Shown here: piece by piece, positions 21,002 through 31,877 of the stretch | How the letters are laid out: every line of letters starts with the position of its first letter | Position numbering within the stretch: position 1 is the stretch's first letter | NCBI GenBank assembly: GCA_025558095.1 | Contig: JAIVFI010000001.1 | Span: 1,068,501-1,132,500 of the forward strand | Direction of reading: 5' to 3' | Length of the DNA: 64,000 bases | DNA from: Hyaloraphidium curvatum | Lineage: Eukaryota > Monoblepharomycota > Hyaloraphidiomycetes > Hyaloraphidiales > Hyaloraphidiaceae | Translations under genes and position numbers: made by a program | Notes under the pieces: generated by a model | The model's input: the letters and a program-made list of their open reading frames with translations, nothing else | Database searches by the model: none | Told to the model about the DNA's origin: nothing

Positions 21002-23720
21002 CTAGGCAAGCACGTCGCCCACCACCGAAGACGGTGCCATCAACGCCCTCCTACGTTGCCAGATAGCGTTCGAGCCCAATGTCGCTACGTGCTTGCATAC
21101 TCGCTGGCAAAGAAGCCGGCGGAGGAGGCTCAGATGCCTTGCCGCAGAGGACGGGTCCGCCGAGAACGAAGCGCGTTTCCCCCGGCCGGAAGTGACACTG
21201 ACTGCCAAAGTCCGTGCCCACATCGAAGCACGCTGGCCAGCGTTTTGCGAATGGTCTGCTTGGGATAAGGCAATGTCGGCGACCGCGCATACGGCCACGA
21301 CGGCCGCTGCCAGATCCACCCCAATCGCCACCGCGCCCGCGTTGGACGCCGCCGGCGCCGATCCCGCATCCGCGGCGGCATCCAGCTCCCGCACCTCCGA
21401 ATCCAGCGCCGTGACATCACTGTCGCACGGCTTCATCTCCAGCACCGTCCGGTTCACCCCGAATGAATCCCTCCCGGAGCCCCCGGACCGCGCCGCACAC
21501 AGCCCCGAAGCCTCGCTCCGCAGCCTCGCCCCACCCCCCGACTCCGGCCTCGTCCACAGGGCGCGGCCGTTGCCGCGGCGCCAGGGGCACGCCTCAAGCC
21601 GGGGCCAGCGGGACGAGATGTTGGGGGCGGTGAGACACAGGCCCGTTTCGAGGTACACGGCCTGGCATTCGGGTCCGAGGTGCGGGGGGCAGTACATGGT
21701 CCACGGGGTTTCTGGGGTGCGGCTCGAGAGCATCGCATTGCGCTCGAAGCATTCGAGCGAGCGGTCGCCGTACGAGATCCTCACCGAGGCGATGGGGAGC
21801 GGGTTCGCGACCAGGCCGGGGTTCGTCGCGGATTCATTGAAGGTCGGCAAATGTTCCGTCGCACCTTCATTGATTCCAGGTTGGTTGCGCTGCATGGAAA
21901 ACAACGTTGCAACGCTTTTATCCCCGACCATGGCCACGCGCCTCTCGCCGCAATTGTAGCCGGGATAGGCAAGGCAGTAGGTGGTGGTGGTGGAGTTTTG
22001 GGACAGAAAGAAAATGGATGTCGGTAGTACTGTTCGAGACCTCGCAAGTGGCCCTGGGTTTGGAAGACAAATGGTGCATCGCCCACGGCCGACGTTGGGC
22101 ACGGCCGTACGCCCACCAGGGTGGTGCCGGGGGTTCGGAACAGGCAGTCGGACGAGTTGACCGCACGCAGGTACGAGAGCTCCGTCGTCCACGTGCAGTT
22201 CCCGTCAGCCGATAGCGGGCATACGCGCTGCCACGGCGCCGTGTCGTACGTTAGGTAGCATCCGAAAGCGTCGCACGCAAAGGAAATGAGCGTGCCTTCT
22301 TCGCCTCTGGCCGCGATGTACATTGGCTCGTCCAGAGCGACACCGGGTGGGATGCCCACCGACGTCGACGTGCAGCTCGTCGGTGGCGTCGCATTCCGCA
22401 GCGCAACCGCTTCGGCGGTACCGCACCACGCGAACCATGCACCGGTCCTGTTGCACAGCAAACCCTGCGTCGGATCGTCGCCCAGCGGGTTGCCGAGGGA
22501 CCAATCCACGTTCGTCGGGCACTCAAGCGCTGTCGGCGCGACGGAGAACGCGGAAACGTTGGTGCACCGGCTGTACTCGTACAACGTGCAGTTAGCCGGG
22601 TCGTTGTCATCCCTATACCCCTTCGAGGCAAAGGAGCCGACGCAGCCGGCGAGCGCGCCCACGCGGCGCACCCGCATGTAGAGGCCACCGTCGGTGCAGC
22701 TTTGGACGCAGGTCGCGTGGCCGAACACGGGCTGCGCGGTTCCTGCGGCCGGCGGGCAAGCCGACGGTCCCGCTGCGCCGTGGACGACCATATCCTCGGC
22801 GGGGCCGCACCACTCTGGGAGGGAGGCCGGATCGGTGCGGTTGCAGACGATTCCGCCCGCGGCCTCCGAATAGGCACGGGCACCAAGCCTCTGTTCCACG
22901 GGCTTCGGCGAGCACCCGGCGAGCGCGGTGCAGCTCGCGTCGGTGTAGACGGAACAGTTGCTTGGCGTCGCCACACCGTCGCTCCCGTATGTGGATCCGA
23001 GACACGTTGCCGTTATGCCGGCGCGGCGGATTTTGAGGAACAGCCCCCCGTGCGCGCAGCTCTTCATGTAGGTCCAGTTGCCAAAGTGCCAAGGGCGGCG
23101 CGAGCTGCTCGTCAACAGTGACGTCCGGGCACTCCACAGGCTTGATCTGGTTGACCCGATAGTTGTGCGCATCGCGGCACCAGGTCCCGTTCCAGCCTTT
23201 TTCGAGCCAGTCACACTGGGCGCCGCCACCGGGGGCGGGGTACTGCTCTCCAGGCAGAAGGTCCGTGCAAAAGGGATCCGAGTACCACGAGCAGCTTCCG
23301 GGCACGGCGCCGCGGCACGTCAACTCGGAACGTCGCGTAGGTGCTTTGCCCGGCGATGACACTCGGCATTTTCCGATTGCTGTAGTCGACGCCGAGCCAG
23401 GCGCAGCCATTCGAGGCGCTGCGGATGCAAGAGCTGGCTCGCTCGCACGAGTAGCTGGGCGGCTGGCGGACCGCGAGCCGGGAAGAGCCCCAGATGTCAG
23501 ATTGGCCGCCCTCGCAGCGCCCGACGCACTGCGCGAGGCGCAAAACGCTGCCCGAACCGGCCTTGGAGGCGTCCCGCCTCATGCGGCACACCGTGAAGTT
23601 GGACTCGAACTTGGCGTCCGAGGAGAACGTCGAGGCCGCCCGAGCGACCGCCGCCCCGCGGCGAGCAGCGCGAGCGACGCCGTCCACGAAATCCGCACTG
23701 CCCGCTGCCGCCCCATCGGC
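21002..23720 (-). pseudogene. Cysteine-rich secreted/membrane protein gene with several frame changes
   Basis: A continuous protein-like signal runs through at least five frame segments. It starts with an apparent signal peptide (from Met at about 23720: SWTASLALLAAG). Repeated Cys/Gly modules follow (SCAHGGLFLKIRRAG, SCTDGGLYMRVRRVG), plus many N-glycosylation sites. A hydrophobic segment (GVDLAAAVVAVCAVADIAL) near the C-terminus could anchor it. The segments abut without usable introns; at least two shifts fall in G or C runs (near 23670 and 23085), another near 23310 and another near 22040. It is either a decaying gene or uncorrected indels, since neighbouring genes read cleanly. No family could be named; a cell-surface binding role is only inferred. 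Confidence 0.5.
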
Positions 23721-24002
23721 TCAAGTGGGGGAGAGGGGGACGAAAGGATAGGAAGGGGGCACCGAAGGGAAAGTTCTTCAGGGTGGAACGGCCGCCGCTC
23801 GCGTGGAGCTACCGCTGATGGTTTACGCGCGCCTGGGCATTTCGTGTGCCGAGCTGTACAGGTCCATTGTCTGATCTAAGGACCCGCTTTCGTCATGCTT
23901 CCACCTGGCCTTCAGTTAGCCAGGAACAGCCAGTACAGCAGCGCGACCCCCTCCCTTCCACCCAGCCCACCTCCGATTCTTTTGAAGATTCGGTCAATGC
24001 TT
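23721..24002. other. Short intergenic next to arm 2
   Basis: The 282 bp between the frame-broken cysteine-rich gene and the inner end of arm 2 hold nothing recognisable. Confidence 0.4.
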
Positions 24003-24378
24003 GTTATGTTACAACGATGCCATGTCTGTGACTCATGCTCGTTCGCTCGGATCTGCTCGGCAGGCTTTGCCGTTCACCCGATCGCAGACCCGGGGGTGGC
24101 CAGTCCCCGGATCCGCGGCCGGGCTTCCGGCTACGCCAACCTCGCGACCCTCACGACTCCTTCTTCCATGTTTGGCCCCTTCCTTCAGGTCCTTGCGGGA
24201 CCGCCCCGGCGACGCGGATCCGCGCCGGGGCTTCTGCTGAAGACGTGTTGCCGTGCCTTGAGGCCCGGCATCCCAATGAAGTCCGAAGACATCTGCGTCC
24301 CGCGGCGGACGTCCGCCGACGGGCTCCTGCTCGTGCCCGGCCGCGCAGATCTCGCACCGGGCCTCCACAAGCCCTCCC

Positions 24379-25611
24379 TCACTGCGCGCCCTGCGCACCC
24401 CGCGACCGTCCAAACCGCCTCAAGTAAGACAGCTTCCCCAGGGATGGGGTCGGGCAAGGGTGGCGGGGCCCTTGGGACCATCCCGCCTCCTCCACGCCCG
24501 AGCTGCCGGCATGGGGCTCCACAGCGTCCGCGTTCGGCAGTCCCATGAGCATGTCTTCCTCGGCCGACGAGGTCGGCGTCGACGGGGACAGGTCGTCAGA
24601 GGACCTGCCCCTCAGGGTGTCCGAGTCGGCTTCCGAGCTGAAGACCGACAGCTTGTCGTCGCCCGCCCCGGCTTCCACCAGGGCTTGCACGGCGGGCGGG
24701 CCGACGACCGGCTGCATGTCCTCCGAGGCGCTGTCCCAGGCTCCCGAGTCGGTTTGCACGAGGGACGAAGCGCTCCCGGCGGCGATCATGGTCTCCCAGA
24801 ACCGCCTGCGCTCGTTGAAGGCGCTCCGGCCGATGCGAAACGGGCTGCGGCTCTGAGGTCCGGCCGCATCCTCGAGCTCAGCGAGCACCTCGGCTTCCAC
24901 GCGGGCTTGCACGAGGGGTGCATCGCTGACGAGCTCCGAGGCGTCCTCGGGCTTCTGGGCAGCCTCGAGCATTCCCTCCGTGGCAGGCACGCCGGCTTCC
25001 CTCGGGGCTTGCACAGCGGCCTGCTCGGCGGGCTCCGGCTCCGGTTGCTCCAGCTCGTCCACCAGCAGCGCGAGCTGCCCGACGGCCTCGGCCTGCGAGC
25101 CCGCCCGCTCGACGACCTCCTGCACCGAGACGCCGGCCTTCTTGAGGAGCAAAAAGGCCCGGTAGGCCGCGACCTCCTTGTCCAGCTGCGCCTGGACGGC
25201 GTCCGGGTGGCAGCGCAGCTTGCTCATGAGGCGCACGAGCGACAGTCCGGCGCCGCAGAGGTAGTACATCTCCTCGGCGAGGGCGACAGCCGAGGCGCAC
25301 GGGCAGGGAGCAGCGCCGGCGCCGGCGAGAGTGTCCACGGGGGAGGGGGTGGGCTCCGGGGCCGGGGGTGCGGGGGCGGAGAAGGCAGCGGCGACCGGCA
25401 CGGCGACCGGCGGCGCTCGGGCGAAGCCGCTCTCCGTCGCCGACATCCGGCCGCCGATCGGGGCGAGCTTGGCCCAGGGAGTGCGGGAGGAGGCGGGGGC
25501 GGCCGGCGCGGGGGCGTCCGGGCGCGGGGCGAGCGCGGCCACGGTGCGGGCAACGAAGCGGCGCACACCGTCGAACGCGCGGCCAATGCGCGAGCGCCCG
25601 TCGCCCGACAT
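24379..25611 (-). CDS. Unknown 410-aa Ala/Glu/Pro-rich protein, duplicated copy B
   Basis: Paralog of the gene at 9246-10475, single exon, 410 residues. It aligns end to end with copy A. Differences include KEMYY to EEMYY, YRTYLLL to YRAFLLL, EAVRQ to EAVGQ and FRIGQ to FRIGR. TASMDDML becomes SSAEEDML with one extra codon, and there are several changes in the basic C-terminal tail. The frame is preserved throughout, unlike non-coding parts of the arms. The predicted helical Cys-containing N-terminal half and the VQ-x-x-x-EA repeats are retained. The family is unknown. Confidence 0.7.
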   Translation of the reverse strand: MSGDGRSRIGRAFDGVRRFVARTVAALAPRPDAPAPAAPASSRTPWAKLAPIGGRMSATESGFARAPPVAVPVAAAFSAPAPPAPEPTPSPVDTLAGAGAAPCPCASAVALAEEMYYLCGAGLSLVRLMSKLRCHPDAVQAQLDKEVAAYRAFLLLKKAGVSVQEVVERAGSQAEAVGQLALLVDELEQPEPEPAEQAAVQAPREAGVPATEGMLEAAQKPEDASELVSDAPLVQARVEAEVLAELEDAAGPQSRSPFRIGRSAFNERRRFWETMIAAGSASSLVQTDSGAWDSASEDMQPVVGPPAVQALVEAGAGDDKLSVFSSEADSDTLRGRSSDDLSPSTPTSSAEEDMLMGLPNADAVEPHAGSSGVEEAGWSQGPRHPCPTPSLGKLSYLRRFGRSRGAQGAQ

Positions 25612-25719
25612 GCTTGCCAGCGTCAGGGTATGCAGCGGCAGCAGGCGGCGTCGGCGGCGGCGATGAAGGCGGGGTGTGATGACACTGATGCCTGTGCCAA
25701 ACAGTGCCGGCGCCCCTGC

Positions 25720-25727
25720 CTTTTATA
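25720..25727 (-). promoter_or_regulatory. TATA box upstream of duplicated gene, arm 2
   Basis: The minus-strand TATAAAAG is conserved at the same distance from the copy B start codon (25611) as in arm 1. The promoter was therefore duplicated along with the gene. Confidence 0.7.
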
Positions 25728-27247
25728 GTCGTGGCTGGCTGGGAACCTTCGGCGGCCCCTCCACGCCCTCCCTCCCGGCCGATCGCCGCCGCGCCGCGCA
25801 GGTAGCCAGCCGAGACCGAGATGCAGCCGGCCCGGGGGCGGCGGAGCCCCGGCGACGACTTTGAAAATCGGCTCCGAGCACAGCCAAGGCACCTCCATTG
25901 TTTGGGTCAATCACCCCGCGCCGATGGAGGCCCGCGAGCACCCGCGCACACCGCCGACGCGTCGCCCCCGCTCTGCGCTCCGCGCCGCCGGCGGCGCCGG
26001 GCCCGGAACGGCGCGTCCGAAGTTCCAACCCGCCTCGTCGACCCGCGCTGCGTTTTCTCCATCCCGCGGCATTAAGCCGGCGGCTCCACTCGGGCCGCTC
26101 TCATCGACGTCTTTCGAGGCCGCGGGGCGGCTCGGAGGTCGAATCACCGCGGCTCCGGCCCAACGCGCACCGTCACCGCTCCGGGCACCCCGCTCCCCAT
26201 CGCCCGTCGCCTGCTGCAACGAGCGCCGCCGCCCCATTTTTTTCCGGCATTTGCGGGCTGCGAGCTTCGCACGCCGAGCGTTCCCGGGACGGCGTATCCG
26301 AGCTCCCGACCGAGTCCGCATGCTTCTCCCGCCCGGCGCCATCCCCGGACTACCGGGCTCGGAACACGCCCACAGGAAGGCTCCCACGGCCGGCCGCGTT
26401 TGTTCCCTCACGGCTGCACCGACGGCAGCCGCTTCGGCAGCACGGCGAGCCCGCCCGCTCCCGGAGCCGGTTGGCACGCTCCCCGCGGGTTCCTCGCGCG
26501 CAGCGACGGGTCCTGCGGTCCCTCCCGCCCGGGGCAGGCAGTCGGACACCGGGACAGCCGGGTGCGGACCGAAGAGCCGGAGGTCGCCGGCGTGTTTGCG
26601 AAGCCGGGCTGGTGGAGCTTCCACGGAGGTGGTGCTCACGGGCGGGAATTCCCGCGCGGTGGACAGGCGGCTGCGGACGTTGATGATTCAGCTGCTTTGA
26701 AAGACCCGATACCGCGCATTTTCGGCCTTGTTGGGGTTTTGGCGACCGTTTGGAGCATCGGGACCATGCCGCCTCGGGCACCACGGATTCCGCCTTCTGG
26801 ATAAGAGACTGCAAGAAGCCAAACAAATGAATTGCAGCTGGGCACCGATGTTCGGGATTGCAGAGCTCAAGCCGTTTCGGCACATCGCCTGAGGCTCTTG
26901 AGCTGTCCCAGCACCCTCCCCAGTTCTCAACAGGACTTCTCAAGCTTGCCCAGTCTTCACGCAGCAAGTCCAAGCTGACCTCGGATTCTGCGGATTCGAA
27001 TCGGACGGACTGGTTGAAGACTTTCGTGGCGGCCAGCGAGACACGGGTAGGGTGGAAGTCCGCTTCGTGTTACAGATCGGCTGTGGTGTTACAGGTTATG
27101 ATACGATATAGTCCTCGCTCGTCCGACAGGCGGCCGTGTCCATGCGGCCGTGTGGGTATCGCAGGTATAGAGCTGCGTAGGATGCGGGCTTAGTGGACGA
27201 TCGAGCACCCTCGCTTCCTGGCCAGCCCACCGTGCGAAAGGGCCGGA
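25728..27247. other. Arm 2 upstream region of copy B
   Basis: Counterpart of 7593-9129, with no supported gene. Short indels relative to arm 1 shift the long GC-rich open frames, so they are not treated as coding. Confidence 0.5.
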
Positions 27248-27349
27248 TCAATCCGACTCGCGGTTGGGGTTCTCGGGCGCCGTCTTCCAGTTCTCTCCAG
27301 CGAGCCTCATCAGGTCCTTGTGGACCTTGTCCGGGTTCTCGCTCTTGAG
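27248..27349 (-). pseudogene. Truncated 3' fragment of the HMG-like gene
   Basis: It carries the last 34 codons (from LKSENPDKVHK through ENPNRESD and stop) of the gene at 7231-7592. It lacks the start, the introns and the first 29 residues because the duplication breakpoint falls in the exon. Sequence upstream of the break is unrelated, so no functional product is expected. Confidence 0.85.
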
Positions 27350-27961
27350 GCGCGCCGGTCGTCGCGACCAACGACAAACAAGTATTCAGAACATAGCTGG
27401 ACATCTGCTGCTCGGGTGCCGGCCACGAAATCACGAGACAGATTTCTCCTCGAACGCTCTGAGGAAATTAGCTGCGTTCTTTTCGACTCTTCCCCATGTC
27501 TCGAATCCCTCGCAGCTTTGGGCACATTACTGCTCAAACGCGATCGATCTCCTGCCTTTTTAACTCGTCGACCTAACTCTTGCCTTTTGGGACCGCTTCG
27601 CCGAACTCACAGTGCGTGTAACGCTGCTCTCTTGAGGTCCCAGTACAGATCCCGCACCCCATGCACAGAGCAAAACCCCGAGCACGCAGTTGAGCAGGTC
27701 GCCATTCTCAGCTGTCTCACATGGATTCCTTGCTTGTTTCCCACGAGATCTGCCAAGAAAGCCTCTTCACGGACGACCGTCAAGAATCCCGCGCAACGTC
27801 CCGCGCGAATCGAATGTCGGTTCCCAGCAACAAGAAGGCAAGCAGTGATCTGCTTTGGCATCAGCTGGACGACGTCTCGGCGTCCGTGATGTTGTTCGAT
27901 CCCACCGCAGCGTCCCTGGGCTGACGTCTCCCGTCCACAAGCCCCCGCCCAGGGTCTCGCG
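27350..27961. other. Intergenic upstream of the ThrE-like gene
   Basis: 612 bp of lower GC than the arms, with no gene found. It contains the outer junction of arm 2 and the promoter of the gene starting at 27962. No TATA box is evident. Confidence 0.5.
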
Positions 27962-29416
27962 ATGGCAGCCGATGTACCGGTCGAAAGCACGGCACTCGTG
28001 CCTATTGATGCCGCGGACGGAAAGGAGGCGCCCGCGCCGCTCCCGACTGCCGCGCCTGCGCGCAGGCGGCACGTGCTCCTCGAGCTTGGTCGGAACTTCG
28101 TTTCCTACGGTGGCTCGCTGTTTGGCGACCCGGCAATGTTCTCGTCGCTTGCAACCGCGCTCAGAGTTCCGGGAGAGTTTGCCCTCGCTACCGGCAAGCT
28201 CGTGCTCGTCCGTTTCGAGCGCGTGGACGGCGACCCTGGGGCGGACAGCGACCCGGGCACACAGTCGCACCTCGAAACGAGGTTCGATGCGATTGCGCGG
28301 GGCTACGATTTGCGGCGCTTGGACCTCATAACGGAGCTCATGAAGGACGTGCAGGGTCGATGTGCCGGGCCTGCCGGCTCCCCTCCCGAGTCGGTGGCCT
28401 ACATCGATGCCGTCGAGGCACGGCTCAAGGAAATAGCATCCATGCCGCCTCAGATTCCAGGATGGGTCAAGGATTTCGTGGTGCTTCCCTTGATCAGCTC
28501 GGGCTTCGCGGCGATGTTCTACGACGGACCTTGGATCTCGTGCGCGTTGGCGCTGCCGCTGGGCTACATCCAGACCGTTGTCAAGATGGCGATTGACGGC
28601 GCCAACCCCGTTATGACGTATCTGTACGAATTCCTGACCGCCTCCCTGGTGGGCCTCTTCGCCGGCATCATCGTCGGGTCGGGAACCTTTGCCGGCAAAG
28701 GACTGTGCTTTAGCACCCTCGGGCTCGCCGGCGTCGTCTGGTGCATCCCAGGCCTCCCGCTTGTCCTCTCGGCCATGCAGCTCGCATCGGGTGAGACCGG
28801 TGCGGGCGGAAGCAACCTCGCGGCGGCAATTCTCCTTGTTTTCTTTCTTGGATTCGGCCTTGAATTCGGTCTGCGGTGTACTCTCATTTTCGGCCTCCCC
28901 GCGCCCCCCGACCCGAACTGCGTCCCAGCGGACGTTTCGGCGTGGTGGTACTTCCTACTCTTTCCCATCATCGGCGTCCTTCACTGCATGGCCCTGGAAG
29001 TATCGTGGCCGCGAGGGTATCTCATAGCGATTCCGCCCGCCGGCCTCGCATTCCTGGCCTGGTATGCCCTGCAGCTCATTCCTTCGGTCGAGAAGGCCGG
29101 TATCACGGGCTTCGGTTTTGTTCTCATGGTATCCGGAATCTCGGCTTGCCTGCCTGCCTTTGCCTACGCGCGGTACACGGGAAGGTCGGCATTTCCGATC
29201 GTTTACTTGTCGTTTCAGTTCATCGTTCCCGGGGGACTTTCGCTCAAGGCGGCGCTCTCGGACTTTGGTTCCCTCGCGGGGTTCACGGGCAGCGCTTTTG
29301 CCGCGAAGGTGCTTGCGGGGGCCCTGGGCGTGACGGTGGGGAGCTTCGTGGCGCATGCGCTCGTGTGGCCGAGGAAACCGAAGGTGGGGGCGTGGGAGCC
29401 TCTGCCTTACCGCTGA
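27962..29416 (+). CDS. ThrE/Prm10-like multi-pass membrane protein (DUF1212 family)
   Basis: A single exon of 484 residues. A polar N-terminal domain of about 165 residues precedes around ten hydrophobic helices. The N-terminal part carries the family features (SLFGDPAMFSSLATALR, RFDAIARGYDLRRLDLI), followed by a soluble linker to MPPQIPGWVKDF. Membrane helices run from about 170 to 470, with a Pro-rich break (LPAPPDPNCVPADVSAWWYF). Bacterial relatives export threonine/serine; fungal Prm10 is a pheromone-regulated membrane protein of unclear substrate. Transport of a small solute is inferred. Confidence 0.82.
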   Translation: MAADVPVESTALVPIDAADGKEAPAPLPTAAPARRRHVLLELGRNFVSYGGSLFGDPAMFSSLATALRVPGEFALATGKLVLVRFERVDGDPGADSDPGTQSHLETRFDAIARGYDLRRLDLITELMKDVQGRCAGPAGSPPESVAYIDAVEARLKEIASMPPQIPGWVKDFVVLPLISSGFAAMFYDGPWISCALALPLGYIQTVVKMAIDGANPVMTYLYEFLTASLVGLFAGIIVGSGTFAGKGLCFSTLGLAGVVWCIPGLPLVLSAMQLASGETGAGGSNLAAAILLVFFLGFGLEFGLRCTLIFGLPAPPDPNCVPADVSAWWYFLLFPIIGVLHCMALEVSWPRGYLIAIPPAGLAFLAWYALQLIPSVEKAGITGFGFVLMVSGISACLPAFAYARYTGRSAFPIVYLSFQFIVPGGLSLKAALSDFGSLAGFTGSAFAAKVLAGALGVTVGSFVAHALVWPRKPKVGAWEPLPYR

Positions 29417-29482
29417 AGGACATGAGCAGGCCGGTGAGCAGGTGGCTTGAGAAACGATTCCAATCAAACAACCATGCCATCG

Positions 29483-31775
29483 TCACACCATGGCGTTTTG
29501 CAACGCAGCCTCCAGGTCCAACTTCCTCTTGAGATTCCAGCACCGTGTTTCGAGCGGCTGCTGCATGCTAAACTTCCTTCCCGTGTTCGGTCCGACCGAC
29601 CATCCCTTTGCTTTGGCCTCCGCCGGCGCGTATCCACCAGCACTGGCGAGCTCCAACTGCTCCTGCGCCTTGGCATAGTCGCCGTGCTCCTCATGGCAAA
29701 CTGCCGCCACATAGCGCGCAAAAGGGACGATCCAATGCTCCAGTGAGATCAAGTGCCCCGCGGCCGGGATCTTGCCAAACAGCACGTCCAGCGCACGCGA
29801 CACGGGGGGGTTAGGTCTCTTCGGCCGCGCCAGAACCGTCGACGGGGTCACCTGCCGCATGCGGCTCAGGGAACCGGGTGATTCAGAGCGGATGTCCGCA
29901 ACGCTGCGGAGGAGAAGGCACAAACATAGATCGTCCGCAAAACCCGACGCTGTGGGGAACTGCGGAGCCGAGGTCGATTTGGGACTCGGTGGAGCAGAAA
30001 AAGAGGAAGACTTTGAGGCCCTTGCAGCCGGCGCAGAGGCCATAATCGAGGCAAAGTCGACGGGATTCTGCGCTTGCAGCTTTGCCAGCGCCTCATCCAC
30101 AGTTTGCACGACTTTTTCCAAGCTCTCTCCCGGCATCATGTCGAAAATGTTAAAGAAGTAGAAGAATTCCAGCTCAGGAAGCAGTAGAGACTTTCCCTGC
30201 GACGCAAAGCGCCGCGTCTTTCTGGCCAGGTACTTCTCGAGCGGTATGCTCTTGCCGGCAATCTTCTGCCGCGCCGCGTTCACTTTGGCGAACCGCTCCG
30301 CGGCTTCGTCCGTCTTGCCCAGGGCGTACAAGCAGACGCCGACCCCATAGAGGTACACCGCGGGGCTCCACTTGCTTTCCTCGAGTAGTGTCGTCAGAAG
30401 CTCGGCGCACTTGCCGTAGTCCAGCGAAGCACCTGCGGCAAGGACGAGTTCCCACATGGCCAAATGACTGAGGCTCGGCCTAATCAACCCATTAGGAGCC
30501 CTGTTAACTCGGAGCGAAACGAAAGACCTACCAATCCTCCTGTATGGTTAGAAGCTTGGTGAAGCCCACCGCAGCGCGGTCCGGTTGAGCATCGGAGAGA
30601 AAGAGTCGCGAGTGCATCTCCAAGAAAGGTATCGCGTTTGGGTGCGCTTTCAGCCCCTGCTCCAAGATTGTCCGGCCGAACTCTACATCCGCGTTGACCA
30701 ATGGTACCAGGGTCGGGAAGACGCTGTGAAACATCGCCAACTGGAGTCGCGCCAGGAACTGACGGAGCGCCTTGGAACAGGGAGAAAAGGGGAAAGTGGC
30801 GGCGGCGCATTTGGGTGGCACTGCAGCACCGCCCGAGACCTTGCCAGCCTCCTTAACGGCCTTCATTGACCACCGCGGCCGGATCTTGTAACCAGCCGCG
30901 GCTTCCAGGCACGCCAGGCCGAGATCCTGATCTCCACCGTAGCCGACGACCTCAAAGAGCTTCACGATCTTTGACGGCAGCATCGAGAGCAGCAGATTGA
31001 AGGTTCCAATGCCGAATAAAACGCCAGCCAGAAAGTTGTCGTCCACCTCGTCCGCTAGATCCGTCTTCCCTTTCGCGACGCGATCCAGGTACGAGTAGAA
31101 CGTGGTGTAGGTTCCGTAGCTGCTCCGTATGTTGAGTCCCTCGCGGACGAAGGAAAGAATGTTGCCATCGGTGATTATGGCAAGCAACGCGCGCATGAGA
31201 AAGACCTCCGCTCGAATCAGTTCGGCGTGGCGCATGAGTGTGGTCATCTGCTTGACGTTCAGAGTACTGCCCGGCTTGACCGCGTTCGCAACCGTGCTTG
31301 CAACCGTCGCAGCAACGCTGGCGATGCTCGACAGAACCCCGCCCCTGGCTTCGGGCGGACGCCGAAGAGCGTCCGCCATGGCAAGCGCGTTTCGTAGCGA
31401 GTCCTTGGCAACGGCAACATCGTCACCCTCGAACGTAATCAATGCTCGCAGCGTGTGTATAGCTGCCAACGCCAGTCCGTGATACAAGGACTCTCCCGCG
31501 CGTGGCGTGAGGACTCCTTCGGCGGCGGCCATTCGCGACTGCATAAAAAAAGCGATGGCTTTGTAGCAGTCCTGGATCGACGCTGACAAGTCCGTCTCCG
31601 ACTTCCTTCTCCATTGGGGCGTGTCACGGGCTGGGTCAAAGAACTCTGGCCTCCTTCCGTTGTCTCCCGCGGGGTTCTCGTCCGCGGTCACGTCGCGATC
31701 CAGACTCAGCCGCTCGACCGCAACAGCTACATCGTCCTCCGCATCCAGGAATTCGTCGTCAGAGTCGTCCGCCAT
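29483..31775 (-). CDS. TTC39/Iml2-like tetratricopeptide-repeat protein
   Basis: Two exons, 31775-30532 and 30479-29483; 746 residues. The acidic N-terminus (MADDSDDEFLDAEDD) is followed by helical repeats of the TTC39/Iml2 (DUF3808) family. Typical segments are IQDCYKAIAFFMQSRM, MRHAELIRAEVFLMRALL and FGIGTFNLLLSMLPSKIVKLFEVVG. The C-terminal TPR part includes WELVLAAGASLDYGKCAELL and YAKAQEQLELASAGGYAPAEA. Yeast Iml2 is implicated in inclusion-body/lipid biology, a family statement only. A Pro/Arg-rich stretch (about 620-650) may hide one more short in-frame intron. It shares a 102-bp divergent promoter with the nitrilase gene. Confidence 0.85.
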
Positions 31776-31877
31776 CGCAGCGGAAGCACCCGCACAACGC
31801 CGCCGTTGGGCGTTGGTGCGAGTCGTCCGAAATCTTGCCGAAATCTCAAAACCTGTCGGTCGAACGCGTCACGAAAG

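Larger units (their letters stand above)
24003..27349 (-). repeat. Inverted duplication, arm 2 (3.35 kb)
   Basis: Reverse-complement counterpart of 7491-10834. The outer boundary at 27349 cuts the last exon of the HMG-like gene, leaving only its final 34 codons including the stop, and joins it to unrelated sequence. The inner boundary is near 24003. It carries copy B of the 409/410-aa gene with its TATA box. Because the HMG gene is truncated here, this is probably the derived copy. Confidence 0.9.

Noticed and set aside
7491-27349. Interpretation of the arms as a composite transposon
   Set aside because: No transposase, terminal inverted repeats or target-site duplications were seen; one edge interrupts an exon.
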